Assembly (NCBI RefSeq): GCF_012027555.1
Contig: NZ_SNUQ01000001.1
Location: 496,001-560,000, forward strand
Origin: Thermococcus sp. CX2
Lineage (GTDB): Archaea > Methanobacteriota_B > Thermococci > Thermococcales > Thermococcaceae
DNA length: 64,000 nucleotides
Direction of reading: 5' to 3'
Both the position numbers and the translations under genes were made by a program. Shown one piece after another: positions 45,723-57,540 of this stretch; the first letter of the stretch is position 1; the number at the start of each line of letters is the position of its first letter. A model generated the notes under the pieces. It was not told where the DNA came from, did not search any database, and saw nothing but the letters and a program-made list of their open reading frames with translations.

Positions 45723-48700
45723 ATGAGAGGACCGACCGTTGTAGATGTTACTCCCGACGATCTTTGGCTCGTTATGGAGGCTTACTGGAAGGAGAAGGGG
45801 CTCGTCAGACAGCACCTTGACTCTTACAATGCATTTATTGACTACGGAATGCAGAAGGTCATCGACGAGTTCGGCGGCATAAAGCCCGACATACCAGATT
45901 TTGAGGTGAAGTTTGGGAAGGTTCGCCTTGGTGAGCCTGAGTTCCAAGAAGCCCAGGGACAGAGGAAGCCCCTCTACCCCATGGACGCAAGGATTAGAAA
46001 CTTGACGTACTCCGCACCGCTCTACCTCGAGCTCATTCCGGTTATAAACGGCATCGAGCAGGAGCCAGTCGAGGTCAGAATTGGAGAGCTCCCAATAATG
46101 CTTAAATCGAAGGCCTGCAGGCTCTACGGCCTCAGTGACGAGGAGCTCATCAAGCTCGGCGAAGACCCGAAAGACCCTGGAGGATACTTCATCATCAATG
46201 GATCCGAGAGGGTTATCGTTTCTATCGAGGATCTGGCACCTAACAAGACACTCGTCGAGAAAGATGAGAGACAGAACAGGATTATTGCCAAGTGTTTCTC
46301 CTACAGGCACGGTTATAGAGCGCTCATTACCGTTGAGAGAAGAAAGGATGGTATTCTTTATGTAAACATCCCCAACGTTCCGAGGCCTGTCAAGTTCGTC
46401 TACGTCATGCGCGCCCTTGGTCTGGAGAGCGATAAGGAGATAGTTGAAGCAGTCAGCGACGACCCGAGGATACAGCAGGTTCTCTTCGACAACCTTGAGG
46501 ATGCGAGCGACATCCAGAGAAGGGAGGAAGCGCTCGACTACATCGGTAAGCTCGCTCTGCCTGGCCAACCTAAGGAGTACAGGCTTCGCAGGGCCGAGCA
46601 CATCATCGACAACAACCTCCTGCCGCACATGGGCGTCGAGGAGAAGGACAGGAAAGCAAAAGCATACTACCTCGGCATGATGGCCCTCAAGGTTCTCGAG
46701 CTTTCCCTCGGCCTCCGTGGCGAGGACGACAAGGACCACTACGCCAACAAGAGGCTCAAGCTTGCTGGAGACCTCCTTAAGGATCTGTTCCGCGTTGCCT
46801 TCGGCCAGCTCGTCAAGGACATGCAGTACCAGATGACCAAGACCTACCAGAGGAAGGGCGAGCGCTACACCTTCGAGAACATACAGAGGTTCGTGAGAAA
46901 CTCGATAAGACCCGACGTCCTCAGCGAGAGAATTGAGCATGCCCTCGCGACCGGTGCATGGCCGGGAGGAAGAACCGGTGTGAGCCAGCTTCTCGACAGA
47001 ACCAACTATATGTCCACCCTTTCTCACCTCAGACGTGTCACTTCTCCGCTCAGCAGGGATCAGCCACACTTCGAGGCCCGTGATCTGCATGGAACCCACT
47101 GGGGTAGGATCTGTCCAACGGAAACGCCAGAAGGTCCGAACTGTGGTCTCGTCAAGAACCTTGCCCTGATGGCCCAGATAACCACGGGCATTCCTGAAGA
47201 GGAAGTTAGGGAGTACCTGAGCAAACTCGGAGTTGTTCCGATAGAGGAGAGGAGGCCAAGTCCCGAGCTCTGGCGTGTATACCTCAATGGCGTTCTCATC
47301 GGAACTGCCGAGGATGGAGAGAGCCTTGTCAAGAGGATAAGGACCGACAGAAGGAGCGGAAGGATAAGCGACGTTATCAACGTGGCCATCTACCAGGACG
47401 AGGAGGTCAAGGAAATCTACGTCAACAGCGACGACGGTAGGGTTAGGAGGCCGCTCATCATAGTCGAGAACGGCCAGCCAAAGCTCACCCGCGAGCATGT
47501 GGAGGGCATAAAGAACGGAACGCTCACCTGGAGCGACCTCATCAAGATGGGCGTCATAGAGTACCTCGACGCCGAGGAAGAAGAGAACGCCTACGTCGCA
47601 ACCTGGCCGTGGGAGGTTACCGAGGAGCACACCCACCTCGAGCTGATGCCGGCAGCGATACTCGGTATCCCAGCGTCGCTTGTTCCCTACCCTGAGCACA
47701 ACGCCGCACCGCGTAACACTTACGGTGCCGGTATGGCCAAGCAGAGCCTCGGTCTTGGCTGGGCCAACTTCAGGATTCGTGTTGACACCCGCGGTCACCT
47801 CATGCACTACCCACAGGTCCCGCTCGTCAACTCAAGGATAATGAAGGCAGTCGGTTTCGAGGAGAGGCCAGCCGGTCAGAACTTCGTCGTTGCTGTGCTC
47901 AGCTACCAGGGATACAACATGGAGGATGCAGTCATAATGAACAAGGCCTCCATTGAGAGGGGACTCGCGAGGAGCACTTTCTTCAGAACCTACGAGGCAG
48001 AGGAGAAGCGTTACCTCGGTGGACAGACCGACCGCTTCGAGGTTCCGGACCCGACCATACAGGGCTATCTCGGCGAGAAGTACTACAGGCACCTCGATGA
48101 GGACGGTATAATCTTCCCAGAGTCAAAGGTCGAAGGTAAGGACGTTCTCGTTGGAAGGACTTCCCCGCCGAGGTTCCTTGAGGAGCAGAGCGGCCTTGGT
48201 GGCATAATCCTCCAGGAGAGGAGAGAAACCAGCGTTGCCGTGAGGCCGAGCGAGAAGGGTATCGTTGATAAAGTCATAATCACCGAGACCGGCGACGGAA
48301 CCAAGCTCGTCAAGGTCACCGTCAGGGACCTTAGGATTCCGGAGTTCGGAGACAAGTTCGCCTCAAGGCACGGTCAGAAGGGTGTTATAGGCCTCATCGT
48401 CCCGCAGGAGGACATGCCCTGGACCGAGAGCGGAATAGTTCCCGACCTCATAGTCAACCCGCACGGTATCCCATCCCGTATGACCGTTGGACAGCTCATA
48501 GAGGCCATAGGCGGAAAGGTGGCTTCGCTCAAGGGCAGGCGCGTTGACGGTACCGCATTCATTGGAGAGCCCGAAGAGAGACTCAGGAAGGAGCTGGAGG
48601 AGCTCGGCTTCAAGCACAGCGGAAGAGAAGTCATGTACGACGGCATAACCGGAAGAAGATTAGAGGCTGACATATTCGTCGGTGTCATCTACTACCAGAG

Positions 48701-49085
48701 GCTCCACCACATGGTCGCCGACAAGATGCACGCGAGGAGCAGGGGTCCAGTGCAGGTTCTCACCAAGCAGCCGACCGAGGGTAGGGCCAGAGAAGGTGGT
48801 CTCAGGTTCGGTGAGATGGAGCGTGACGTCCTCATCGGTCACGGCGCTGCAATGCTGCTCATAGAGCGTCTCCTCGAGGAGAGCGACAAGACTGAGGTCT
48901 GGGTCTGTGAAAACTGTGGTCACTTAGCGCTGGAAGACAAGCGTCGCGGTAAGGTCTACTGCCCGGTCTGTGGAGAGGAGGAGAGAATAAGCAAGGTGGA
49001 GATGAGCTACGCCTTCAAGCTGCTGCTGGACGAGCTGAAGGCGATGGGAATAAGGCCATCTCTCAATATCGTTGACAGGGTGTGA
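45723..49085 (+). CDS. rpoB: RNA polymerase subunit B (unsplit)
   Basis: A 1120-residue second-largest polymerase subunit, joining what methanogens and halophiles carry as B'' and B'. Landmarks are the hybrid-binding block [15 protein letters not shown] near residue 880 and the C-terminal zinc finger [20 protein letters not shown] near residues 1062-1085. It forms the wall, lobe and part of the active centre. GAGGTGAGAGC precedes the ATG. The large open frame on the opposite strand is a codon-bias shadow. Confidence 0.97.
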   Translation: MRGPTVVDVTPDDLWLVMEAYWKEKGLVRQHLDSYNAFIDYGMQKVIDEFGGIKPDIPDFEVKFGKVRLGEPEFQEAQGQRKPLYPMDARIRNLTYSAPLYLELIPVINGIEQEPVEVRIGELPIMLKSKACRLYGLSDEELIKLGEDPKDPGGYFIINGSERVIVSIEDLAPNKTLVEKDERQNRIIAKCFSYRHGYRALITVERRKDGILYVNIPNVPRPVKFVYVMRALGLESDKEIVEAVSDDPRIQQVLFDNLEDASDIQRREEALDYIGKLALPGQPKEYRLRRAEHIIDNNLLPHMGVEEKDRKAKAYYLGMMALKVLELSLGLRGEDDKDHYANKRLKLAGDLLKDLFRVAFGQLVKDMQYQMTKTYQRKGERYTFENIQRFVRNSIRPDVLSERIEHALATGAWPGGRTGVSQLLDRTNYMSTLSHLRRVTSPLSRDQPHFEARDLHGTHWGRICPTETPEGPNCGLVKNLALMAQITTGIPEEEVREYLSKLGVVPIEERRPSPELWRVYLNGVLIGTAEDGESLVKRIRTDRRSGRISDVINVAIYQDEEVKEIYVNSDDGRVRRPLIIVENGQPKLTREHVEGIKNGTLTWSDLIKMGVIEYLDAEEEENAYVATWPWEVTEEHTHLELMPAAILGIPASLVPYPEHNAAPRNTYGAGMAKQSLGLGWANFRIRVDTRGHLMHYPQVPLVNSRIMKAVGFEERPAGQNFVVAVLSYQGYNMEDAVIMNKASIERGLARSTFFRTYEAEEKRYLGGQTDRFEVPDPTIQGYLGEKYYRHLDEDGIIFPESKVEGKDVLVGRTSPPRFLEEQSGLGGIILQERRETSVAVRPSEKGIVDKVIITETGDGTKLVKVTVRDLRIPEFGDKFASRHGQKGVIGLIVPQEDMPWTESGIVPDLIVNPHGIPSRMTVGQLIEAIGGKVASLKGRRVDGTAFIGEPEERLRKELEELGFKHSGREVMYDGITGRRLEADIFVGVIYYQRLHHMVADKMHARSRGPVQVLTKQPTEGRAREGGLRFGEMERDVLIGHGAAMLLIERLLEESDKTEVWVCENCGHLALEDKRRGKVYCPVCGEEERISKVEMSYAFKLLLDELKAMGIRPSLNIVDRV

Positions 49086-49090
49086 GAACC

Positions 49091-51808
49091 ATGCAGTCCA
49101 TGAAGAAAGTTATCGGAAGTATCGAGTTCGGTATCCTCTCACCACAGGAAATCAGAAAGATGAGTGCGGCCGAGATCACCGTCCCAGATACCTACGACGA
49201 TGACGGTTATCCGATCGAAGGAGGTCTAATGGACAAAAGACTTGGTGTCATTGACCCGGGACTGAGATGTGAGACCTGTGGAGCCAGGGCAGGAGACTGT
49301 CCGGGCCACTTTGGCCACGTTGAGCTCGCCAGGCCGATAATCCACGTCGGCTTTGCTAAGACTATCCACCGCGTGCTGGAAAGTACCTGCCGCGAGTGTG
49401 GTAGGATAAAGCTCACCGACGAAGAAATAGAGGAGTACTTGAGAAAGTTCGAGGTCATGAACGACAGGAAGAAGGCCAAGGACAGGCTCATCAAGGAGAT
49501 ACACAAGAAGGCCAAAGAAAGGATGGTCTGCCCGCACTGTGGTGCCCCGCAGTTCCCGATCAAGTTCGAGAGGCCAACCATTTACTGGGAGCTCAGGAAG
49601 GACGAGGAGGGCAACGAGTATAAGCACAGAATGATGCCGAGCGAAGTCAGGGACAGGCTTGAAAAGATACCCGACAAAGACCTCCCGCTCCTTGGACTCC
49701 ACCCCGAGAAGGCTAGACCAGAGTGGATGGTCCTCACAGTCCTTCCGGTTCCGCCGGTTACCATGAGACCGTCCATCACCCTCGAGAGCGGCATAAGGGC
49801 AGAGGACGACCTCACCCACAAGCTCGTTGACATCATCAGGATCAACAACAGGCTCAAGAGCAACATCGAGGCCGGTGCACCGCAGCTCATCATCGAAGAC
49901 CTCTGGGATCTCCTCCAGTACCACGTAACGACCTACATCAACAACGAGACCTCCGGAATTCCGCCGGCCAAGCACAAGAGCGGAAGGCCCCTCAAGACCC
50001 TCGCCCAGCGTTTGAAGGGTAAGGAAGGAAGATTCAGGGGCAACCTCAGCGGTAAGCGTGTCAACTTCTCAGCCCGTACGGTCATCAGTCCCGACCCAAT
50101 GATAAGCATCAACGAGGTCGGCGTTCCAATAGCCATAGCTATGGAGCTCACCGTTCCTGAGAAGGTTACGGAGTTCAACTACGAGAAGCTCAAGAAGATG
50201 GTCCTCAACGGGCCCGAGAAGTATCCGGGAGCTAACTACGTCATAGACCCCGAAGGAAGAAGAATCAGGCTCATGGAGAACAACCTCGAGCTCATCGCTG
50301 AGAAACTCGATATAGGCTGGACGGTTGAGAGGCACCTCCTCGATGGAGATATAGTTCTCTTCAACAGGCAGCCGTCCCTTCACAGGATGTCCATTATGGC
50401 CCACCGCGTTAGGGTGATGCCCTACAGAACCTTCAGGCTCAACCTGGCCGTCTGTCCGCCCTACAACGCTGACTTCGACGGTGACGAGATGAACCTCCAC
50501 GTGCCGCAGACCGAGGAGGCCCAGGCAGAAGCTAAGATACTCATGGAGGTCCAGAACCACATCATCTCGCCGAGGTACGGTGGGCCGCTCATCGCTGGAA
50601 TACAGGACCACATCTCCGGCGGCTACCTCCTGACGCGCGAGGGGGCATACTTCACCCGCTCAGAGGTTGAGCAGATGCTCATGTTCGCAGGGGTGGACAT
50701 AGACAAGCTCCCAGAACCAGACAAGATTGAGAACGGCGTTGAGCTCTGGAGTGGGAAGACCATATTCTCGCTTATACTGCCTGAAGACTTGACCATCTGG
50801 TACAGGAACAAGCTCTGCGACGACCCCGAGCGCTGTGAGGCTCTTGAAAAGCTCATCGAGGAGAAGCTCATCCCAGATGAGGAAGAAGTCAGAAAGCTCG
50901 CCTACGACGGCTTCACCTACATCCTCAATGGGAAGCTCCTAAGCGGTGCAATAGACAAGAAGGCCTACGGTAGAGAAGATGGAAGGATACTTGACATCAT
51001 CGTGAGGGAGTACGGCGTTGATAGGGCAAGGCAGTTCCTCGACCAGGTTACCAAGCTCGCCATATGGGTCATCACCCACAAGGGCTTCACTACCGCCATA
51101 GACGACGAAGACCTCCCGAGCGAGGCCCTCGACAGAATCAAGGAGATAATCCGCGAGGCTGAGGAGAGGGTTAACAGGCTCATCGAGGCATACAAGAACG
51201 GCGAGCTCGAACCTCTCCCAGGTAAGACCCTTGAGGAGACCCTTGAGAGCAACATCATGGCGGTTTTGGCTGAAGCGCGTGACAACGCAGGTAAAGTCGC
51301 TGAGAAGTACCTCGGTATGACCAACCACGCGGTCATCATGGCCAAGACCGGTGCGAGGGGTAAGATGCTCAACATCACCCAGATGGCGGCAATGCTTGGT
51401 CAGCAGTCCATCCGTGGTAAGCGTCTCTACCGCGGCTACCGCGGAAGGGTTCTGACCCACTTCAGGCAGGGTGACCTGGGAGCCAGGGCAAGGGGATTCG
51501 TCGTCAACTCCTACAAGAGCGGACTAACGCCGCAGGAGTACTTCTTCCACGCAATGGGTGGTAGGGAAGGTCTCGTCGATACTGCAGTCAGGACTGCCCA
51601 GAGCGGTTACATGCAGCGCCGTTTGATCAACGCTCTTCAGGACCTCAAGGTTGACTACGACGGAACGGTCAGAGACCCAACGGGAATCATCGTCCAGTTC
51701 AAGTACGGCGAGGACGGCGTTGACCCGATGAGGAGCTGGCAGGGCAAGACCGTGGATGTAGATAGGGTTATAATGAGAACCCTGCTCAAGGTCAGGGGTA
51801 AGGGGTGA
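49091..51808 (+). CDS. rpoA1: RNA polymerase subunit A' (RpoA1)
   Basis: A 905-residue N-terminal part of the largest polymerase subunit. The clamp zinc sites are CETCGARAGDCPGHFGH near residue 59 and CRECG...CPHCG further on. The catalytic Mg2+ loop YNADFDGDEMN is near residues 457-467, and the bridge-helix region contains GGREGLVDTAVRTAQSGY near 815. The ATG at 49091 follows GGGTGTGA by 5 nt and the gene overlaps no coding of rpoB apart from the ribosome site. The rest of the subunit is encoded by rpoA2. Confidence 0.97.
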   Translation: MQSMKKVIGSIEFGILSPQEIRKMSAAEITVPDTYDDDGYPIEGGLMDKRLGVIDPGLRCETCGARAGDCPGHFGHVELARPIIHVGFAKTIHRVLESTCRECGRIKLTDEEIEEYLRKFEVMNDRKKAKDRLIKEIHKKAKERMVCPHCGAPQFPIKFERPTIYWELRKDEEGNEYKHRMMPSEVRDRLEKIPDKDLPLLGLHPEKARPEWMVLTVLPVPPVTMRPSITLESGIRAEDDLTHKLVDIIRINNRLKSNIEAGAPQLIIEDLWDLLQYHVTTYINNETSGIPPAKHKSGRPLKTLAQRLKGKEGRFRGNLSGKRVNFSARTVISPDPMISINEVGVPIAIAMELTVPEKVTEFNYEKLKKMVLNGPEKYPGANYVIDPEGRRIRLMENNLELIAEKLDIGWTVERHLLDGDIVLFNRQPSLHRMSIMAHRVRVMPYRTFRLNLAVCPPYNADFDGDEMNLHVPQTEEAQAEAKILMEVQNHIISPRYGGPLIAGIQDHISGGYLLTREGAYFTRSEVEQMLMFAGVDIDKLPEPDKIENGVELWSGKTIFSLILPEDLTIWYRNKLCDDPERCEALEKLIEEKLIPDEEEVRKLAYDGFTYILNGKLLSGAIDKKAYGREDGRILDIIVREYGVDRARQFLDQVTKLAIWVITHKGFTTAIDDEDLPSEALDRIKEIIREAEERVNRLIEAYKNGELEPLPGKTLEETLESNIMAVLAEARDNAGKVAEKYLGMTNHAVIMAKTGARGKMLNITQMAAMLGQQSIRGKRLYRGYRGRVLTHFRQGDLGARARGFVVNSYKSGLTPQEYFFHAMGGREGLVDTAVRTAQSGYMQRRLINALQDLKVDYDGTVRDPTGIIVQFKYGEDGVDPMRSWQGKTVDVDRVIMRTLLKVRGKG

Positions 51809-51813
51809 GAGAG

Positions 51814-52989
51814 ATGGTGACTCCAAAGACCATTAAGAGCCTCGTCGATAAGGCAGAGCTTCCGGATAACATTAAGGAAGAGCTCTACAACAAGCTCATC
51901 GAGTACAACAAGAAGTACAAGCTCAAGAAGGCGGAGATCGAAGCCATAATCGAGGAGACCGTGAAGGAGTATCAGAACGCGCTCATCGAGCCTGGCGAGG
52001 CCATAGGAACAGTTGCAGCCCAGTCGATAGGTGAGCCCTCCACGCAGATGACCCTCAACACCTTCCACTACGCGGGTGTCGCTGAGATTAACGTCACCCT
52101 CGGTCTGCCGAGAATCATAGAAATAGTCGATGCAAGAAAGAATCCGTCAACACCGATCATGACCGTCTACCTTGACGAAAAGCACCGCTACGACAGGGAG
52201 AAGGCCCTGGAAGTTGCGAGGCGCATTGAGGGAACCACCATAGAAAACCTCGCGAGGGAGATGAGCATAGATATCCTTAACTTCGAGTTCATCATCGAGA
52301 TTGACCCCGAGAGGCTTGAGAAGAGCGGCCTCGACATGGAGAAGATTCAGAGGAAGCTGGAGAGCTCCTTCAAGAGCGCGGAATTCGAAGTGGACGGCTA
52401 CACGCTCATAATGAGGCCCAAGAAGGTCACCAAGCTTTCAGACCTGAGGAGGCTCTCCGAAAAGGTTAAAAAGCATCGCTTGAAGGGTCTCTCAGGCGTC
52501 GGAAAGACGATTATCAGGAAGGAAGGCAACGAATACGTCATCTACACCGAGGGCTCCAACTTCAAGCAGATACTCAAAGTCCCGGGCGTTGACCCGACGA
52601 GGACGAGGACGAACAACATCCACGAGATTGCAGAGGTGCTCGGAATCGAGGCTGCGAGGAACGCCATCATTGAGGAAATAGTTAACACGATGCGTGATCA
52701 GGGTCTTGAGGTTGACGTCAGACACATCATGCTCGTCGCCGACATGATGACGCTCGACGGCGTCATACTGCCCATAGGCAGGCACGGTATAGTTGGGGAG
52801 AAGGCCAGCGTGCTGGCCAGGGCCGCCTTCGAGATAACCACTCAGCACCTCTTCGAGGCGGCCGAGAGGGGCGAGGTTGATCCGCTCAACGGTGTCGTCG
52901 AGAACGTGCTCATCGGACAGCCCGTTCCAGTCGGAACGGGAATAGTCAGGCTGGCAATGAATCTCCCCCTGAGACCGAAAAGGGAGTAG
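51814..52989 (+). CDS. rpoA2: RNA polymerase subunit A'' (RpoA2)
   Basis: A 391-residue C-terminal part of the largest polymerase subunit. The trigger-loop region is EAIGTVAAQSIGEPSTQMTL followed by NTFHYAGVAEINVTLGLPR near residues 60-98. The C-terminal part has the jaw and ends GTGIVRLAMNLPLRPKRE. The ATG at 51814 follows GGGGTGA within the end of rpoA1. No intein was seen. Confidence 0.97.
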   Translation: MVTPKTIKSLVDKAELPDNIKEELYNKLIEYNKKYKLKKAEIEAIIEETVKEYQNALIEPGEAIGTVAAQSIGEPSTQMTLNTFHYAGVAEINVTLGLPRIIEIVDARKNPSTPIMTVYLDEKHRYDREKALEVARRIEGTTIENLAREMSIDILNFEFIIEIDPERLEKSGLDMEKIQRKLESSFKSAEFEVDGYTLIMRPKKVTKLSDLRRLSEKVKKHRLKGLSGVGKTIIRKEGNEYVIYTEGSNFKQILKVPGVDPTRTRTNNIHEIAEVLGIEAARNAIIEEIVNTMRDQGLEVDVRHIMLVADMMTLDGVILPIGRHGIVGEKASVLARAAFEITTQHLFEAAERGEVDPLNGVVENVLIGQPVPVGTGIVRLAMNLPLRPKRE

Positions 52990-53002
52990 GGAGGTGTGAT
53001 TG

Positions 53003-53742
<740 letters not shown>

Positions 53743-53752
53743 GGTGATGCTC

Positions 53753-54196
53753 ATGCCAGGAAAGAAGGCTCCGTATGGAGAGTTTGCCGGTAGGAAGCTC
53801 AAGCTCAAGAGGAAGAAGTTCCGCTGGAGCGACATTAGGTACAAGAGAAGGGTACTCAGGCTCAAGGAGAAGAGCGACCCGCTTGAGGGAGCCCCGCAGG
53901 CCAAGGGTATAGTCCTCGAGAAGATAGCCGTCGAGGCAAAGCAGCCCAACTCTGGAATGCGTAAGGCCGTTAGGGTTCAGCTCATCAAGAACGGTAAGGT
54001 CGTTACCGCTTTCACCCCTGGTGACGGCGCTATAAACCACATCGACGAGCACGACGAGGTCATCATCGAGGGAATCGGCGGTCCAAAGGGTGGTTCGATG
54101 GGTGACATCCCAGGAATCAGGTACAAGGTCGTCAAGGTGAACAGGGTCTCCCTCAAGGAGCTCGTCAAGGGCAGGAAGGAGAAGCCAAGGAGGTGA
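53753..54196 (+). CDS. rps12: Ribosomal protein uS12
   Basis: A 147-residue small-subunit protein at the decoding centre. The conserved loop is [15 protein letters not shown] near residue 63 and the [14 protein letters not shown] segment is the archaeal counterpart of the PGxGHNLQEHS loop. The ATG at 53753 follows GAGGTGAT by 4 nt. An upstream in-frame GTG-ATG lies in the ribosome site. Confidence 0.95.
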   Translation: MPGKKAPYGEFAGRKLKLKRKKFRWSDIRYKRRVLRLKEKSDPLEGAPQAKGIVLEKIAVEAKQPNSGMRKAVRVQLIKNGKVVTAFTPGDGAINHIDEHDEVIIEGIGGPKGGSMGDIPGIRYKVVKVNRVSLKELVKGRKEKPRR

Positions 54197-54201
54197 AGGA
54201 C

Positions 54202-54849
54202 ATGGCCAAGCCGCTTACCGAGAGGTTCTATCAGCCTAAGGAGCTCAAGGTCATGGGCAGGTGGAGCGTTGAGGACGTCGTCGTCAACGACCCATCGCTC
54301 AGGCCCTACATAAACCTCGACGCAAGAATCCTCCCGCACAGCCACGGAAGGCACGCCAAGAAGCCCTTCGGCAAGGCCCAGGTTCACATCGTCGAGAGGC
54401 TCATCAACAAGGTCATGCGCAGCGGTGCCAGCAGCCACAAGGTCGGCGGCCACTTCATGAGGAGAGAGCACCGCTCCCTCATGAGCAAGAAGATGAAGGC
54501 CTACGAGGTCGTCAAGGAGGCCTTCATGATAATCGAGCGCAGGACCAAGCAGAACCCGATTCAGGTTCTCATCAGGGCCATAGAGAACTCCGCTCCGAGA
54601 GAGGACACCACCACCATAGCCTTCGGTGGAATCAGGTACCACATGGCCGTTGACGTTTCACCGCTCAGGAGGCTCGACATAGCCCTCAAGAACATCGCCC
54701 TCGGTGCGAGCGCTAAGTGCTACCGCAACAAGACCAGCTACGCCCAGGCCCTTGCCGAGGAGATAATCGCTGCGGCCAACAAGGACCCGAAGAGCTTCGC
54801 CTACAGCAAGAAGGAAGAGATCGAGAGGATTGCCCAGTCCTCAAGGTGA
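54202..54849 (+). CDS. rps7: Ribosomal protein uS7
   Basis: A 215-residue primary rRNA-binding protein of the 30S head. Blocks are [19 protein letters not shown] and [20 protein letters not shown] near residues 130-150, then [25 protein letters not shown] precedes the ATG at 54202. In many archaea the operon continues with EF1A and S10; here it ends, with a T-rich tract (54861-54878) before an unrelated GH57 gene. Confidence 0.95.
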   Translation: MAKPLTERFYQPKELKVMGRWSVEDVVVNDPSLRPYINLDARILPHSHGRHAKKPFGKAQVHIVERLINKVMRSGASSHKVGGHFMRREHRSLMSKKMKAYEVVKEAFMIIERRTKQNPIQVLIRAIENSAPREDTTTIAFGGIRYHMAVDVSPLRRLDIALKNIALGASAKCYRNKTSYAQALAEEIIAAANKDPKSFAYSKKEEIERIAQSSR

Positions 54850-55021
54850 GGGCTGGCGGGTTTCTTCTTCCCTTCTTATTGTTGGCTAAAAATTATCAAG
54901 CCAGTTTTTCATAGCCGTCTGGCCATATTCTGGCAGGCATCAAGTTTCTAAATTTCCCCATCGCCCGCTGTCCATGTGGCAAGGTTTATTTAGCTCGGAG
55001 TGTATCCCTTTCGGTGATATC

Positions 55022-57529
55022 ATGAGGACAGCATCTCTGCTGATCCTGGCAATTCTATTCCTAAGTCTTATCCCATCCGCGGCTTCAACTGTAGCGACAT
55101 CCGGGCGTGATGGCGTTGGCATAAACCCAGCAGGATTTCGCTTAGACTCCTGGGAGCTCGAGGGAGTGAACGTTATCGGTGCCGGCGAGAGAGGTGCACT
55201 CGGGCAGAGCTATCCCCTCTGGGACTGGCTGCTGAGCGAGCCATGGCCAGGAAACCTCGCAACTGGGGAGTATGAGATTTCTGAGAATGAAGGTATCATT
55301 AAAGGCACCTTACAGGACGGTTCTTTGCTCGTGGAGAAGAGGTTTCAAGTTCTCGACTCCAACAGGGCTCTCTTAGACGTGACGTTCACCAACACTGGAA
55401 ATTCCACATTCAAAAGTCTCGTGAGCTGGGACTCCTTTGACCTCGGCTATGCCATGGCCTGGGCAGGTTACCTTGGAAAGCCCGGCGGTGAGCAGGAGAT
55501 ATGGATGGAAAACGGGCAACTTCACATCGAGGAGAAGAACTGGGTGAGACTCGGAGCAAAGGTGGAGGCCTTTGGCCTGGTGGACTTTGACGAGGACCTG
55601 ATAGCGCTTGTTTTTCCCAGTGAGGAGAGTGTAGCTCTCTGGCTTGAAACCGGAAGCTGGGGGGTTGAAACGAGGGCAGAGTTAGCTCCCCTAATTCTCA
55701 AACCCGGAGAGAGCAAGACTTACGTATTCGGGGTGTTCGTGGGGCACATCGGGGATCTTAAGGAAGCCTACCCAGAAGTTTACGAGAAGCTAACTCCATT
55801 CATCGAGAAGGAACGCTTTGAGATAACCTTCGAACTCCCCACTTTCCCCATAGTCGGCGAGACTACCAACATCACGGTGGCCATCACGCCAAGGGAGCCC
55901 CTCAACAAGACCGGCAACCTGCTGATCTCCATTGCATGCGGTGAAAACTCATTCGAGGAGGCCTACCCCGTTGACTTGAGAGGTGAAAGCGGGGTAAGCA
56001 TCCAGGTGAAGGCCGAGAAGAGCTGCAGGATAAAGGCCGAACTTGAACTAGAGGGAGAAATCATCGCAAGCGCAAGCACAACTATGAGGGCCTTCGAGAA
56101 GGGAAAGCCCCTCAAGGTAGTCTTCGTCTGGCACCATCATCAGAGCCCCGGGGTCTGGCCCAACGGGACGCTGCACGGTCCCTGGACTCTCGTGCACACC
56201 TACGAGGACGAACTCGAACCCTACTATGACGGTGGCGCCTACTACTTCCACGCATGGATTCTCCAGAAGTACCCGGAGATTAAGATGACCTACCACCTTT
56301 CCCCCTCCCTCCTCTGGCAGTGGAATCTCACCAACACCGGCTGGTGCCAGAGCTATCCTTCCTATCAGTGCTTCACGCCAGAGAGTCCCGAGGCCGAAAA
56401 AGTCAGGGAAGCGATGAGATTGTACAGAGACTTATACGAGAGGGGCCAAATAGAGATACTCTCCAGCTACTTTGCCCATCCGATAAGCGGCTACATCGCG
56501 GAACGCTACGGCTGGTTCGATATACTGGATTATGAGCTTTCTCTGGGAAAGAGGACGACGGAGGAAATTATGGGCGTAAACGCGAGCGGTATGTGGCTCC
56601 CGGAGATGGCCTTCAGCCCGAAGCTCGTTCCCCTTCTCGAGAGGCACGGGGTCAGGTACACCGTCCTCGACGACCGCTGCCACCTGAATGTCCTCTACCC
56701 GTACTCGCCCTACCACGTCTACGGAATTGAAAACTCCTCGATCAGGGTTCTGTTCAGGGATCATACCATAAGCGACGACTTCGCTTTCAACAACAACTTC
56801 AGGAGCGAAGACGATGCGAGAGAAAAGGCGAGGAAGATCGTGGAGGAGATCCTGAACGTTAGAAACGTCAACCCCAGCGCCGAAGTGGTAACGATAGCGG
56901 CAGACGGCGAGAACTGGATAATATTCTCCCCCAATCCCGGCTTAACTGCAAAGTACTTCGAGTACCTCCTTCAGTACCTCCAGGAGGCTCAGGAGAAGGG
57001 ACTGATCAAGACTGTGACCTTCGGGGAAGCGGTTAACGAGCTCCAGCCCTACAGGAATATCACGCCTCTAACCACTTCCTGGCTCTGTTCGTGGGACAAA
57101 TGGACGAAGGAGAAGGCCTCGGTGCAGAGTCCGATGTGGGAGCGCGACGAAGAGGTGTACAACCTCACGCGCGAGTACCTTGAGAATTGTGGGAGGGATG
57201 AGATCTATAAAAAGGCCCTCTACGGGCTCGCCCAAGCCCTAGACAGCGACTTCTACTGGGCGGAGTTCTCGTATCCACCCCACGTCTATGCGTGGCTCAA
57301 CTGGACGGAAAACCTGGTGAAGGACGGCTTGAAAGGGTGCGGCTCCACGAACGTCACTCCAACGACAATGACCACAACAACGTCTGCAGCCACCCTTCAC
57401 GACGCCACCTCGGCCACCGAAACCCACTCGACATCCGAAACGGGAGAGAGCAACGGGTTCTCGATATGTGGTGTTGGGGCATTATCTGTCCTTTCCCTGC
57501 TCATCCTCCTTCTGAGAAAGAAGGAGTGA
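55022..57529 (+). CDS. Secreted, cell-wall-anchored GH57 glycoside hydrolase
   Basis: An 835-residue extracellular enzyme. A signal peptide (SLLILAILFLSLIPSAAS) is followed by a roughly 200-residue beta-rich domain resembling the glucodextranase-like N domain, a second beta domain to about residue 360, then the GH57 barrel from VVFVWHHHQSPGVW. The nucleophile Glu is in GMWLPEMAFSP near residue 525 and the acid Asp in TIAADGENWI near 630. The C-terminus has a Thr/Ser-rich linker, then SICGVGALSVLSLLILLLRKK, a variant of the CGP-CTERM sorting tail. The enzyme resembles the amylopullulanase branch, acting on alpha-glucans. It could feed maltodextrin to malP. The ATG at 55022 follows GGTGAT. Confidence 0.88.
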   Translation: MRTASLLILAILFLSLIPSAASTVATSGRDGVGINPAGFRLDSWELEGVNVIGAGERGALGQSYPLWDWLLSEPWPGNLATGEYEISENEGIIKGTLQDGSLLVEKRFQVLDSNRALLDVTFTNTGNSTFKSLVSWDSFDLGYAMAWAGYLGKPGGEQEIWMENGQLHIEEKNWVRLGAKVEAFGLVDFDEDLIALVFPSEESVALWLETGSWGVETRAELAPLILKPGESKTYVFGVFVGHIGDLKEAYPEVYEKLTPFIEKERFEITFELPTFPIVGETTNITVAITPREPLNKTGNLLISIACGENSFEEAYPVDLRGESGVSIQVKAEKSCRIKAELELEGEIIASASTTMRAFEKGKPLKVVFVWHHHQSPGVWPNGTLHGPWTLVHTYEDELEPYYDGGAYYFHAWILQKYPEIKMTYHLSPSLLWQWNLTNTGWCQSYPSYQCFTPESPEAEKVREAMRLYRDLYERGQIEILSSYFAHPISGYIAERYGWFDILDYELSLGKRTTEEIMGVNASGMWLPEMAFSPKLVPLLERHGVRYTVLDDRCHLNVLYPYSPYHVYGIENSSIRVLFRDHTISDDFAFNNNFRSEDDAREKARKIVEEILNVRNVNPSAEVVTIAADGENWIIFSPNPGLTAKYFEYLLQYLQEAQEKGLIKTVTFGEAVNELQPYRNITPLTTSWLCSWDKWTKEKASVQSPMWERDEEVYNLTREYLENCGRDEIYKKALYGLAQALDSDFYWAEFSYPPHVYAWLNWTENLVKDGLKGCGSTNVTPTTMTTTTSAATLHDATSATETHSTSETGESNGFSICGVGALSVLSLLILLLRKKE

Positions 57530-57540
57530 ACCCCAACTTT

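Noticed and set aside
45645-47807. A 720-codon open frame on the minus strand opposite rpoB
   Set aside because: It is a mirror of the rpoB codon bias. It has no ribosome site, no recognisable domain, and rpoB fully explains the plus strand.
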